This document shows, piece after piece, positions 1 to 11,482 of a DNA stretch of 64,000 bases. Source of the DNA: Sipunculus nudus (lineage: Eukaryota; Annelida; Sipuncula; Golfingiida; Sipunculidae). The notes under the pieces are model-generated. The model saw only the letters and a list, made by a program, of their open reading frames with translations. It was not told the DNA's origin and made no database searches. Location: positions 53,323,676 through 53,387,675 of the forward strand of contig CM049311.1 in NCBI GenBank assembly GCA_026874595.1. The letters are read 5' to 3'. The position numbers and the translations under genes are program-made. Position 1 is the stretch's first letter, and the number at the start of each line of letters is the position of its first letter.

Positions 1-350
1 GAATCATCTACATGAATGATCACTAATTTTGATAATATTCCCATAATCCATAGTGCACACCTAACGTAAAAAAACGCAGTTTATAATGTATAAAATTGAA
101 AATAAAAATAAATATAAACGATAGCCCACTCGACAGTCACCAATAATATAGTAGTATTCTTACCTTAATATCTGCTTACTGCCTGCCACACTCCCCGCAG
201 AATTTCCTGCAAGCCATTATAACCATCAGCAGTGACGTCATACCTATGTCCAAGGTTTCTAATTGGACATTGTCATACGTATATTTTATACACTTGCCAA
301 TCAATATGATGTGATTCGTATAATTTCTGGAGATCGCAGAACAATAGCTT
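1..350. repeat. Duplicated segment, copy A1
   Basis: This stretch aligns over almost its whole length, in the same orientation, with 4714-5090. They share the start GAATCATCT, a GTGCACACCTAAC / GTGTACACCTAAC block, and a well-conserved 190-bp core. Read on the minus strand the core has an open frame ending in a stop directly before a GGTAA donor-like sequence. In this copy the frame is broken upstream by a TGA, so it is probably the decayed copy. The identity of the segment is unknown. Confidence 0.75.
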
Positions 351-1489
351 ACCGAGGGTAATATACGTTATAGTTTAGTTTGGCGTTTAATATTTTTATT
401 TTGAATACATGCATTATACATCATATCAAATACTTCAATATATTTATATTTGTGTGTGTGTATTCAATTGCGTTATGCTTATATGCAAATACACTAATCT
501 ATAAGTTAGTGCCAACTTATGCAACGTTTTTCTTAAAGGCAGTAATGTCACAAATAATCCTATCTTGATATAATAAAATTTATATACTATATTTCTTATT
601 AGATACTATAGTCTGGTAACTATTGTCAACTTTTTTTAATTATTTGAATTTAAAATAATTACATTTAAAAATCAGTCTACTGGTTAAAAATATATTAATC
701 CACGACTTTTTTAATCTGTTAAATGCAGCTGTTTTTGTATGATATAGTTTTACTTTGTGTATATTTATATTCGTCAGTTTGAACGTTTACTGATAACGAT
801 ATGTCATGTAAAATTTATATTAATCTTTTTGAACATATACTGATAATGATGTAACGTGTATAATAATATATTCGTCATTTTACTGATACTGATATGTCAT
901 GTATAGATTAATGCCTGGTGGATATAATAATCCTTTTGATTATTTATTTATTCGTCGTTTTGAACGTTTACGGATACTGATAAGACATGTATAATTTAAT
1001 GACTGGTAACTCAAAGTAGTCATCAAAATTTTAATTAAAATTTAGTTGGAGATTCATAGTCACTACATGAATGTGTCATTATAAAGTCATTATAAAATAA
1101 TATCTGATAAATCAATCGTCAATTTAAAAATAAACAAATTTGATATATGAAATTGGAAATTTAAAATTTTTTAAATTAAACGTTTTTTCTAGATTCAAGA
1201 ATGAGATTAATATTAAAATCGCCAAATAATAACACAAATGAATTGTCGAACGTTTGCCTAACTGTCCATTTACTTTAAATAACCACGTTCTCTTCATCAA
1301 AATGTATTTTGAATATGATTTTGCTATTCAGCCGAAGGCAAACAAGACTTTACTCATAAAACAATGACTCTGGGAGAGATCTCACATGGTTAAGAAATTG
1401 GTAACCATTAGCGTTATTGGTAAATATAGACCCGCTGCTGATTGCAGAAATTTCCTGCGGCTAGATCTAAGTTCTATATAATTATTACG
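351..1489. other. AT-rich stretch, no gene seen
   Basis: Very AT-rich DNA. Around 770-990 there are three or four degenerate copies of a ~100-bp phrase (TTCGTC.TTTTGAACGTTTACTGATA..GATATGTCATGTATA), so it holds a short decayed tandem repeat. No open frame beyond chance length was judged credible. Confidence 0.5.
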
Positions 1490-1965
1490 TAGCTGGATTT
1501 TTTACAAAATGGTTTACCTGCTTCCGTTCTGATTTGACTCTCCAAATTCCGCAACTTGTATCGTCGGTACGCCCTTCTCGGGCAATTTTGTTTTCTTGTG
1601 CGGAATTATTTCCTAATAGGCTGCATAATTAATAATTTTAATATTATCCCAATAGATGCCCCTATTTCTTTTGTACTTTAGAGTCCTCAACGCCTGTCAC
1701 TTTTTTTCCAGGAGGCGCCTTTGGGAAATTTACTGCATTTAAGTTCACTTATCCGTTACACTTTGGCCATAGAGCATGCCCCGACCGAGCCGGGTGTTTT
1801 CGTGCAACAGGCGCTTACGCAGGTCCGCTTTAATCCCCTTTGATTCCCCATATCCATTAAAACTGGGAATTTCACTCGCTCAAAAGGAAGTTAATGTTAA
1901 TTCGAGCGCTAAACACGTCCACTTGAGTCTGCTTTTAATTTTGCGAGCGCATTTTCGATGAGTCA
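1490..1965. repeat. Duplicated segment, copy A2
   Basis: Aligns in the same orientation with 3945-4375. The best conserved part contains TGGTTTACCTGCTTCCGTTC, which on the minus strand reads as an exon end followed by a CAG|GTAAAC splice donor. In this copy the minus-strand frame upstream of the donor is open for about 30 codons (roughly 1530-1620); the paralogue at 3985-4080 has stops in the same frame. Together with A1/B1 this indicates an old tandem duplication of a gene fragment of unknown function. Confidence 0.7.
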
Positions 1966-2643
1966 ATATAAGGAGCTGACCGCAATTTGATAAGTGTACA
2001 CTTTTTCTAGGTTAACAGATACATTGGTGTTTTTCCATTCATAGTTTTTTCCATAAAAAACAAAGGCGTTAATAATTCGGCCAAATAAGGAACTGCAAAT
2101 GGGCCTTTCAAAAGGAAGCCCCAAAACTTAAAAACTGTTCAAAGGGGAGTGAGGATATACAAATAATTTTGGGATCCGCAGTTTTCCATGGACGTTAAAA
2201 TATGTAAAAAAATATCACCAGTACAAAACTTCTGATCAGTCGTGTTGCCATGTGTATACGTCTCATATATAAATACTGTCACGCTTAAGTAACACAGGTT
2301 CTCGCAGCGAGTGGCAGGACAAATGAATAAGAATGGGTGGCACCTACACGGGGACAATGGAATCGTCCTTTGTCATAATTGTATATCAAAAATATATTAT
2401 ATTGATCCTGATTTCCTTCAACATTTACCGGATTGTTCATATCGTTCTACCAGGACTATCTACAAATTTTCAGGAAAATTATTACATATTCTCTTCTAAT
2501 TAATTTGCTCATTTATTTTGCTTATGTACAAAGCATCTCACTTAGACTGAAGTTAATTCTTTGCCACAGACTTCCATCGAAAGATGTTAACCCGCCTTTA
2601 ACTTGTGAACATTGTCAGTTTTCGATCAGACCTGCATATTACA
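1966..2643. other. No gene recognised
   Basis: Mixed AT-rich sequence with only short chance open frames on both strands. No repeat family in the rest of the window was matched to it. Confidence 0.4.
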
Positions 2644-3430
2644 TGTATTACGGAACCTAATATGAACAGATCACGTATGCGTGATGAACACAAATTATGT
2701 AATGGAGATAAAAAAATCAGATTCTGTAACACTAGGCACCGTGAAATGTCTAGGGGAATGAAAAAAGAAGTCAGTGGTTTTATGTTAACAAATAACTATA
2801 ATTTTTTCTTAAAACAACCCTAACAATACAATACACTAAATCAATACAATTATACAGTAAAACAGCGTTATAGCAACAAGTCAATACAATCACACAGAAA
2901 GATAATGGTACAATACCTGGATACCAATACCGTCAACCCGATAAGTCCTTTAAATGTAAACTCTCGGAGAATGACAGTCCTGTGGAAAGTTCTTTCAACA
3001 ACCCAGAAAGTAAACTGTAGTCCAAATGTATAAAATCCAGGAGAAAGTCTCTGAAAATGTATATAATTGCCGCATTCATCGGATAAGATCTTAGAGTCTG
3101 ACACACACTTCTACGTCCGCTGGAATCTGCTCTGCTGTCTGCCCCCTGGTTCTAAAAAACAGCCCCTTTATATACCTTCATACCACAAGCCGGTAATTTT
3201 CCACTTCTCGAACAGTCTATAAGTTCTTGCACAACACGCGTTTCAGGAATTATCGAGAAGACATCGCTGTTCGTACCTCCACATACCAGGGCCATCACGT
3301 GACCCACGACCAGGCGTGAAAATCCGAGGGTCACATGACAACGAGAGTTCAACCAGTACGGATTAAACATAAAATGTAACAACAACACGAGTTACGCCCG
3401 TGCCACATAATAAAAAGAGCACCTGTAACA
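2644..3430 (-). mobile_element. LTR-like element, minus-strand copy
   Basis: The 2644-2970 part is the reverse complement of segments at 22180-22485, 26195-26505 and 29185-29508: all share TTAAAGGACT, a GGTATCCAGGTA-like block, GTGTAATTGTATTGATTTAG, then CCTAGACATTTC and CCTAGTGTTACAGAATCTGA, and end in TTCCGTAA. On the minus strand a TATATAAA box lies at 3174-3167, followed by a CAG-rich start-like region resembling that of the 22-kb and 26-kb copies. If the ends are TGTTACAGG (3430) and CCGTAATACA (2644), the copy is about 790 bp. No matching target duplication was seen. A solo LTR is the likeliest reading. Confidence 0.55.
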
Positions 3431-3465
3431 GCTTGTTCCTTGAGCCACAAAGTTAACCATCACGT

Positions 3466-3483
3466 TAGACGAGCCCCCATTTG
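3466..3483 (-). other. tRNA-Pro-type primer-binding-site-like sequence
   Basis: On the minus strand TGGGGGCTCGTC (3479-3468) equals the 12 nt complementary to the 3' end of tRNA-Pro used as a primer-binding site by several LTR retroelements. It lies two bases after TTCGTAACA, an LTR-like terminus. No long internal region follows; the LTR-like element begins about 40 bp further on. It may be a relict leader or coincidence. Confidence 0.35.
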
Positions 3484-3515
3484 TTACGAAGGCAAATAAA
3501 TAAGGGGAAAATCCT

Positions 3516-3592
3516 TGGCCGATCCGGGAGTCGAACCCAGGTCGGTGGCGTACAAGTCCGGCGTACCAACCGCTTCACTATAGCACTATATA
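3516..3592 (-). pseudogene. tRNA-like sequence (Thr-UGU-like), degenerate
   Basis: The minus strand has an A-box-like TAGTGAAGCGGTTGGTACG and a perfect B box GGTTCGACTCC with a pairable T arm (CTGGG/CCCGG). The anticodon loop would read CTTGTAC, i.e. UGU (Thr). The anticodon stem is broken on its 3' side and the acceptor strands do not pair, so this is not a functional tRNA gene. It is a tRNA pseudogene or the head of a tRNA-derived SINE. Confidence 0.6.
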
Positions 3593-3944
3593 TTCATATG
3601 TCTGTCAGCATGCCTATGACCGTTAAACCATTATCGCGTCAGAATTGATAAAGCTGTATCCACGTTGCTAGGGGGAAAAAATCACTAAAAATGTCTTTAT
3701 ACCTCACTCCATTTGTCAAAAATGATCTTTTAATAGCAAAGTTTGAAATTCTCTTTAACTTTTTAGTTGAGGCAGTTTCCTGAAGAATTCCTGAGGAGTT
3801 GTTATCTATACACTAATAAGTATCTGTTTGTGATAACCAATGATTGTTTGGAAAAAAAAGGTTGTTCAAAAGGCAGTTCCATTACTGAAACACGTGGATC
3901 TATAGAACCGTGAATTTTCTTATGGTGCATAAAGTCTAAATAAT

Positions 3945-4375
3945 TATACGCAGTTGATTTTTTTTTTCCTAAGCAATGGTTTACCTGCTTCCGTTCTGAT
4001 TTGTCCTTCCAAATTCGGCACATTAATCGGCAGTGTCCTTTTTTAGGACAAGTTTGTTGTATTTTGCGGGATTATGCCCTAGTAAGCTGCATAATTAATA
4101 ATTTTAATATTCCTCAATATGTGCCCCTATTTCTTTTGTGCTTTTAACGTCCCTCACGCCTGTCTTTTTTTTTTTTTTTTTGCAGATGGTGCCTTGGGAA
4201 TTGTCTGCATTTCGCGCTCACTGACCATGGAGCGTATTGTGCAATTCGCGATTACAGGTCCATTCTAATCCCCATTGATCCCAATACTTCCCTCATCAAG
4301 ACGTAAAGCTTTTTAATTGAAAACAGAGACCATATGACTCCGCTTTCAAAGCGAGTGCTTTTCAGTTGGGTTTAC
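3945..4375. repeat. Duplicated segment, copy B2
   Basis: Paralogue of 1490-1965 in the same orientation, sharing TGGTTTACCTGCTTCCGTTC and CTGCATAATTAATAATTTTA. A long T run followed by GCAG at 4162-4185 resembles a splice acceptor on the plus strand. The minus-strand exon-like frame seen in A2 is interrupted here. Confidence 0.7.
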
Positions 4376-4713
4376 ACTAAGGCCAGCTACAAGACAACCG
4401 TTTGACTTTTAAAGGGTTTACATTTCTAAACATTCATAAATAAACTTGTCATTTAAACCATGGTTTCTTTTAACAATACTTCATCCAATTTATGGGTTGT
4501 TTGAAGACAAGAATGTTCAAATCATCAACCCACAACTTAAACAGAATTCGGCCGGAGGGGGGGGGGGGGGAGATGCACACTAGGATCCGCAATCTCTACG
4601 GACTTTTAAACATGAAACTATATTACCAGTATACCTTTAAACGGATGGTTATTCTATTAAAATATTCTATTAAAAAATTATTTTCTGCAGTCGAAACCTT
4701 AAAACCTTCACGG

Positions 4714-5090
4714 GAATCATCTTATCAGCCATGTGTTTCCTGAAGAATCCTAGAACAAGTGATTCTTAATCCTTATAATAATCCAATAATGCATGGTGTA
4801 CACCTAACATAGATAATGCAATGATTAACATATATATTGTACACTGAATAGAAAGCACAAATCGACAGTCACCAATGATACAGTAGTGTTCTTACCTTAA
4901 TATCTGCGTACTGCCTGCCACACTACCCGCAGAATTTCCTGCAAGCCATTATAACCATCAGCGATGACGTCATACTTATGTCCAAGGTTTCTAATTGGAC
5001 ATTGATATACGTGTTTTATCCACTTGCCAATCAATATTTGAGGCGTGTTTCGTATAATTTCTGAAGATCCAAGAACAACAGCTGTCATTT
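4714..5090. repeat. Duplicated segment, copy B1
   Basis: Paralogue of 1-350 in the same orientation, with the highest conservation at about 4865-5070. The order A1, A2, B2, B1 fits partial loss from a tandem array rather than a simple two-copy duplication. Confidence 0.7.
4897..5088 (-). CDS. Possible exon or gene fragment, unknown protein
   Basis: An open frame of about 60 codons on the minus strand, containing PIRNLGHKYDVIADGYNGL and ending WQAVRRY-stop. The same C-terminal phrase occurs in frame in copy A1 (1-350) with conservative changes (VIA to VTA, RVV to RGV, RRY to SRY), which hints at past coding constraint. The stop lies directly before GGTAAGA, which resembles a donor, so the reading as an internal exon is uncertain. 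No family was recognised. It may be part of a transposon rather than a host gene. Confidence 0.3.
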   Translation of the reverse strand: MTAVVLGSSEIIRNTPQILIGKWIKHVYQCPIRNLGHKYDVIADGYNGLQEILRVVWQAVRRY

Positions 5091-6208
5091 TGTCAGGTGA
5101 AAACGTGCGTTTTCAGTTCAGCTCGGCGATTACTATTTTATTTGGAATAAATGATGGTCATGCAAACGTATTCCAAATCGCATTATATTACCATATTACA
5201 CACTTGCCTATGAAAAATATATTAATATAGATTTTACATAAACTGATCCTAATTCCTAGAGTAAAATTAATTTTTTTCTGTTTATTAAAAAAAAAACATG
5301 ATGTTATGATATGTGTTTAATACTATTGGTGCACTTATTAGCACTTTCAACTAGGCAGTAACGTCACCCACAGGGAAAACCTCTGTGACTGAAATTTCTA
5401 GATCTCATCAAGTTTTCTGTAACTGTCAACTCAAAGGTTCAGGGAAGAATAAAACAATATGCTTAATTCACAAAATACTACCTCATGTTAACATAACCTG
5501 ATGTGATAATCAAACTGCTCTTCCATTGTATAAGGAAGGCCTGCACCTCACGCGGTAATTAATACTATAGAGATTATCTCCTAGAGTTCCTCTGGGGATA
5601 TTTAATGGATATGAAACTTTCTCCGTATATAAGATATATATATAACATAATAAACCAAGGGGGATTCTGCAGAAAGGTGCACTGCACAGGAGATCTTGCA
5701 TGAAGGTTATCAGTAGTGCAGTAACTAAAAGAAGAGAGAAATCAATACCTCCATCAGAGAACAAAAGACGCCTTGTACAACATACTGCGCCAAAGCGGAC
5801 TCACAAGAGAACGACTCTGTTTTTTAAGGGATTGTTGACGTCAAAATTTGACACCCTGCTGTCCTTGCACAATGCACTAGGGCTTCTTAATATGCCAGCG
5901 GCGTAGGTAGTAAAAGGGCAAAGTAGTCTTTTAAAATGTCTTGGATAAGAAAATGATTCAAGGCAAATTACAAAAACATGGGTGTTTTATTTTATGGTAC
6001 GGACTTTATGGAATAAGTAAGATGTTGTAAGCATGCGCATATAAAATGTTAACAGAAGGTGTTGACTTGAAATGTAACAAAATTCAATTTTTAATGTTGA
6101 CATGTTTAGACAAGTAGTCCGAGCCATCCCATACAGATTTGTTTCGAGTATAAACGATCTGCTACACCTGATAATGAATAATAATCATCTTATAATGTAA
6201 CTTTAACC
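5091..6208. other. No gene recognised
   Basis: Contains a basic open frame (5700-5906, plus) and an overlapping antisense frame (5510-5764); neither resembles a known family nor is flanked by splice signals I trust. Otherwise AT-rich unique-looking DNA. Confidence 0.4.
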
Positions 6209-6381
6209 AAAATATATTATGAAATTAACCGATAATGTAAGAGATCGACTGTTCACGGTCCATCCGTGGGAAAAGCGCATTTTTTCGATCGCAACCATTT
6301 TCAAGGAAGATTTTTCAGTTTGAGTACGGCGACTGTGCTCTTGTGGCGGATTCCCACAGTCTGCGACGGCGTCAGGACGCC

Positions 6382-6391
6382 TTTTATAAGG
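6382..6391 (+). promoter_or_regulatory. TATA-box-like element of the 548-bp unit
   Basis: TTTTATAAGG follows a GC-rich GAGGGCGTCAGG.CGCC block and recurs at 6930, 7478, 8026 and 8569, always at the same place in the unit. Resembles a Pol II core promoter; activity is inferred only. Confidence 0.4.
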
Positions 6392-6642
6392 TTTCACTGC
6401 GGAAAATCAGGGCATGGAAGGAATGTTCTACGGTCAGGCACGGACAATATATGGATAATGGCGAAGCGAGTACGCATTCCAACGGGTCTGGGGATAGCCC
6501 TGCCTGGGCTTTAGTGTGTTGATGTTTACTGCTAAAATGCTTCAAATGAAACGTGATTCCATGTATACCGATAGACGCGACGTAACTCAGTTCCAGCTCT
6601 TATCACTAAAGCCCTGTTAAGTCCGTATGGCGAATCTCTGAT

Positions 6643-6694
6643 ATTTGCATGTGAGGGCGTCACAAGGCTCCTGATGATTCCCTCATATTTGCAT
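6643..6694 (+). promoter_or_regulatory. Paired octamer motifs (ATTTGCAT)
   Basis: Two exact octamers, the POU/Oct-factor consensus, at 6643-6650 and 6687-6694. The same pair is in each of the next three units. They lie about 280 bp upstream of the TATA-like box of the following unit. Confidence 0.45.
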
Positions 6695-8679
6695 ATCAGG
6701 CCGCCTGGCCTCCTGTGAATGGCATCGTTGCTTTGAGGAGGCTAACAGCGTCCGATAATATATTATGAAATTAACCGATAATGTAAGAGATCGACTGTTC
6801 ACGGTCCATCCGTGGGAAAAGCGTATTTTTTCGATCGCAACCATGTTTTCAAGGAAGATTTTCAGTTTGAGTACGGCGACTGTGCTCTTGTGGCGGATTT
6901 CCCACAGTCTGCGAGGGCGTCAGGGCGCCTTTTATAAGGTTTCACTGCGGAAAATCAGGTCATGGAAGGAAAATTCTACGGTCAGCCACGGACAATATAC
7001 GGATAATGGCGAAGCGAGTACGTATTCCAACGGGTCTGGGGATAGCCCTGCCTGGGCTTTAGTGTGTTGATGTTTACTGCTAAAATGCTTCAAATGAAAC
7101 GTGATTCCATGTATACTGATAGACGCGACGTAACTCAGTTCCAGCTCTTATCACTAAAGCCCTGTTAAGTCCGTATGGCGAATCTCTGATATTTGCATGT
7201 GAGGGCGTCACAAGGCTCCTGATGATTCCCTCATATTTGCATATCAGGCCGCCTGGCCTCCTGTGAATGGCATCGTTGCTTTGAGGAGGCTAAGAGCGTC
7301 CGATAATATATTATGAAATTAACCGATAATGTAAGAGACCGACTGTTCACGGTCCATCCGTGGGAAAAGCGCATTTTTTCGATCGCAACCATGTTTTCAA
7401 GGAAGATTTTCAGTTTGAGTACGGCGACTGTGCTCTTGTGGCGGATTTCCCACAGTCTGCGAGGGCGTCAGGGCGCCTTTTATAAGGTTTCACTGCGGAA
7501 AATCAGGGCATGGAAGGAAAATTCTACGGTCAGCCACGGACAATATACGGATAATGGCGAAGCGAGTACGCATTCCAACGGGTCTGGGGATAGCCCTGCC
7601 TGGGCTTTAGTGTGTTGATGTTTACTGCTAAAATGCTTCAAATGAAACGTGATTCCATGTATACTGATAGAAGCGACGTAACTCAGTTCCAGCTCTTATC
7701 ACTAAAGCCCTGTTAAGTCCGTATGGCGAATCTCTGATATTTGCATGTGAGGGCGTCACAAGGCTCCTGATGATTCCCTCATATTTGCATATCAGGCCGC
7801 CTGGCCTCCTGTGAATGGCATCGTTGCTTTGAGGAGGCTAACAGCGTCCGATAATATATTATGAAATTAACCGATAATGTAAGAGATCGACTGTTCACGG
7901 TCCATCCGTGGGAAAAGCGCATTTTTTCGATCGCAACCATGTTTTCAAGGAAGATTTTCAGTTTGAGTACGGCGACTGTGCTCTTGTGGCGGATTTCCCA
8001 CAGTCTGCGAGGGCGTCAGGGCGCCTTTTATAAGGTTTCACTGCGGAAAATCAGGGCATGGAAGGAAAATTCTACGGTCAGCCACGGACAATATACGGAT
8101 AATGGCGAAGCGAGTACGCATTCCAACGGGTCTGGGGATAGCCCTGCCTGGGCTTTAGTGTGTTGATGTTTACTGCTAAAATGCTTCAAATGAAACGTGA
8201 TTCCATGTATACTGATAAAAGCGACGTAACTCAGTTCCAGCTCTTATCACTAAAGCCCTGTTGAGTCCGTATGGCGAATCTCTGATATTTGCATGTGAGG
8301 GCGTCACAAGGCTCCTGATGATTCCCTCATATTTGCATATCAGGCCGCCTGGCCTCCTGTGAATGGCATCGTTGCTTTGAGGAGGCTAACAGCGTCCGAT
8401 AATATATTATGAAATTAACCGATAATGTAAGAGATCGACTGTTCACGGTCCATCCGTGGGAAAAGCGCATTTTTTCGATCGCAACCATGTTTTCAAGGAA
8501 GATTTTTCAGTTTGAGTACGGCGACTGTGCTCGGATTTCCCCACAGTCTGCGAGGGCGTCAGGACGCCTTTTATAAGGTTTCACTGCGGAAAATCGGAGC
8601 ATGGAAGGAAAGTTCTACGGTCAGCCACGGCCAATATACGGATAATGGCGAAGCGAGTACGGATTCCAACGGGTCTGGG

Positions 8680-9300
8680 GGGTCTGAGTAGGGACTTTCA
8701 GGAGGCGTTACGGATTCTAACGATCGGCTTAGAACGACTAGTCGTTTCGCAATCCTCTCGCAAACCGGCCTGTCCGTATTCCGGCGCTGACGGTCAACCA
8801 GGGAAGACCCTGACAAACGACGTACGCATGCACGGTACTAGGCACATGCATGGTAGCGTTTCGGCCTAATGCTGTAGCGCCGCGGTCTGTCTACGGAATT
8901 TCTCATCCTTACCAGCACCATTTCAAAACTTCTGTGGAGTTCGACGGACCAAGAACAGTCAGCAGGGATCATGGCGCATGACGACGGACCAAGGTACTTT
9001 CTACATTCCCTGTGGTTCACTAAGGATTATTAACGGATCATCAGGGATGGTCCTTAGCGGCTGATCCGTGATGATCCGTAGTGAGACCTATGACAGTGTG
9101 ACCTAGGCTTTACGCAAACTGATTATGTAATAACAAATCAACTGATCATGTAATACCAACCGATAACGTAATATAAAACAAGTCCTAACGGCTTTATGCG
9201 AACCTGTTCAATGGGATATACACAAGGTGCAATGCTATAATGCAGGACAATGAGAACATGTGTTACATGTATATGAACAATGCAAGTATTATACATTTTG
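8680..9300. other. GC-richer flank of the 548-bp array
   Basis: Begins where the last unit diverges (after GGGTCTGGGG). It includes small internal repeats (GGACCAAG twice near 8948 and 8990; GGATCATCAGGGATGG / GATCCGTGATGATCCG near 9035-9080) and three degenerate copies of AACTGATNATGTAATA at 9116-9175 that resemble the start of the 548-bp unit (AACCGATAATGTAA). Probably part of the same locus type. No gene seen. Confidence 0.5.
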
Positions 9301-9599
9301 AACAAGAAACAATTACACTAACATCACTCCTGAAATTCTGGCATGGGTGCAAATAACACAAAGATGACTGCAGCTGGCATCACAAGTCTTGTATATACAT
9401 ATGCCAAATTTTTCAGGCTGATAAAAAAAAACCTTCTGAGAAATAAGCAGGGAAATACACTGTGCAAAACTAATTGTAGGTGGCGCCACTAGTCTTGTAT
9501 ACGACAAAGCTATCAAGACGCATAGACAGGTCAAAACATCAGGCCAATACATCAAACCTCACTTGAGTTTGATGCACTTGGCTGACCAGGCTTAAGTGA

Positions 9600-10030
9600 C
9601 AAAGGCAGTTAGTTACCCCGAGTGAACTGTGACAAATTGCTGGATCAATCTACTGCACTGAGTGACTCTTGACCTGCACTTGGCTAGACTGAGTGAAATT
9701 TTAACCTGTACCTGGCTGCACTGAGTGAATTCTTGACCTGTTGCATAATCTGACACAGTTGGCAGTCTACCAAAACTATAAATATATCAAGGCTGAACTT
9801 TAGTGCCGAATCTGATGCATTTGACAGTCTTCCAAAGTTATAAATAGAATGCAGCTACTGCACTGAGTGAACTCTTGACCTGCTACCTAATCTGATACAG
9901 TTGGTTGTCTGCAAAAGCTATATATAGATGCAGGCTGACCTTTGGCTTATTGCAATATCTGAAATAGCTGGCGGTCTGCAAAGCTATTTATAGATAAAGA
10001 CTCAATCTTGGCCTGTTGGTAAATCTATTA
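9600..10030. repeat. Degenerate minisatellite (TGCACTGAGTGAACTCTTGACCTG)
   Basis: Repeated phrases CTGAGTGA..TCTTGACCTG and ATCTGATACAGTTGGCAGTCTNCAAA..TATAAATAGATGCAGGCTG alternate four to five times with many changes. Old tandem repeat, no coding signal. Confidence 0.7.
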
Positions 10031-10389
10031 ACACATGCCGAAAGACTTTTGCTAAAATGTTTTTTAAACCGATGCATTCATAAGATTTTTATAAACATGT
10101 TTAGAATAATAAAAGATGCAGTCCTTTCCTTTTTAAAGGTCTTATAATTGTGATAATAATTATTTAAGTAAACTTGAACGAAGGCCACCTAAGGATAATT
10201 TTTGTGTATTGTTACATAAATTGAAACAACAATTGTGGAGAAAGAGACTATTGCATCCCTTTAAGCTTTCTATGACTGAACCAAACCTATTCTTATACAA
10301 TTGAAGAAACCCTATCGTAGAATTTTCTATTGAAAAGTTAAACCATTCAGCTAGAGATTTTCATCATTAAACATTTTCAAGCTGAAACA

Positions 10390-11110
10390 TGCTAAAAATT
10401 GGGTTTAGCTAAAACAACGGGTTGATGTAGGTAGCGCAAAAAAAAACTGCAATATCTAATAGGAGTCATGTGACCAACATTTGCACAAAATTGGGCTCCT
10501 ATTGTTTCTGAGGTTATTATGTCATTTTGCTTACTTGCCATATGATACCTTTCTAATTCTTGTAACTCGGTCAAAACCACTTCTTGAGAGAGCTGGTCTC
10601 TGGGATACTTTCTGTAAAAAATTGAACCATTCGGCTGAACACTTTCAGAGAAATAGATTTTCAAAAATTTTTTAGTCTTTTCCCCATAAAATGAAAGTTA
10701 ATGCAGTAGGCGCCACAAAAAGCTCAATCCCACAACATTTCATATGTGACAGATCTTTTCCAAATATTTGGGGATGCTAGCTTCTGATATTCCTGAGAAA
10801 TTATGGATTAATGTACTTATGACTGATTACCCCTGTACAGAAAAGATAGATGCAGGTGGTGCCAACAAAACCTCAAATATGACTCATGTGGCCGACATTT
10901 GCATGAAATTTGATTATGATAGCTCCAACCGTTTCTGAGACAGCAATTTCAGTATGCTTTTTTGGACAGATAACTAAGTTCAACTTCCTGTAACTCAGCC
11001 AAAAATCACCGAACTTAAACCATTCGAACAAAATTGGGGAGATTCTTCCAGGAATCATTTCTGTAAAATATTGGACAATTTAGCTGAACAGTTTCGGAGA
11101 AGAAGATTTT
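10390..11110. repeat. Decayed ~400-bp tandem repeat with GGCGCCAC motif
   Basis: 10440-10670 and 10850-11100 align: both carry GTAGGTRGYGCC, CATGTGRCCRACATTTGCA, a CCTATTGTTTCTGAG / CAACCGTTTCTGAG block, and CTTGTAACTCGGTCAAAA / CCTGTAACTCAGCCAAAA. A third partial copy starts near 10695. The GGTGGCGCCAC phrase links it to repeats at 9478, 12890 and 32330-33290. Confidence 0.65.
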
Positions 11111-11482
11111 TATTTATTTTTTTTTTTAGCATTTTCCTTATAAAATTTAAATTTTATAACACTTTAGCAAACATACCTATTCGTCTGTAATCGATTATGC
11201 AAAATGGTAACAAATTTTATACTTTATCTATAGGTAGGTCCCTTGCATACCATTAATTAGGTCATTGTGACCTACATTCTACGAATATAACGTTATTGTT
11301 GTATATTTGTGGCACTTGTTCTGGTGTATTTGCATTAAACAAAAACAAACAAACAAACAAACTAGACGACCATAGGTCGAACCCTTGCCGGAAATCGGAA
11401 GTGAAACACAGACGGACAGACAGAACATATTGTTGGTTTTCTATTGATGGAATGACTCTCAGGGACATTGCTGAGAATATGT

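Larger units (their letters stand above)
6209..8679 (+). repeat. 548-bp tandem repeat, about 4.5 copies
   Basis: Units begin at ATGAAATTAACCGATAATG at 6218, 6765, 7313, 7861 and 8409, giving periods of 547, 548, 548 and 548. The middle copies differ by only a few bases; the first and last are more diverged, as expected for array edges. Each unit has a TATA-type box (TTTTATAAGG), and every unit that reaches that far has two ATTTGCAT octamers 44 bp apart. The array is visibly richer in GC than its surroundings. A 101-codon frame occurs identically in the three middle units but is broken in the first and last. No rRNA, snRNA or tRNA sequence was recognised inside. Confidence 0.95.

Noticed and set aside
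3516-3592. Functional tRNA-Thr gene
   Set aside because: Acceptor stem does not pair and the anticodon stem is broken.
7610-7675. C/D-box snoRNA in the 548-bp unit (TTGATGTTT ... ACTGAT)
   Set aside because: C box is imperfect, no clear terminal stem and no D'/C' pair.
6209-8679. snRNA, 5S or rRNA repeat
   Set aside because: No U1-U6, 5S, 18S or 28S sequence could be recognised in the unit.
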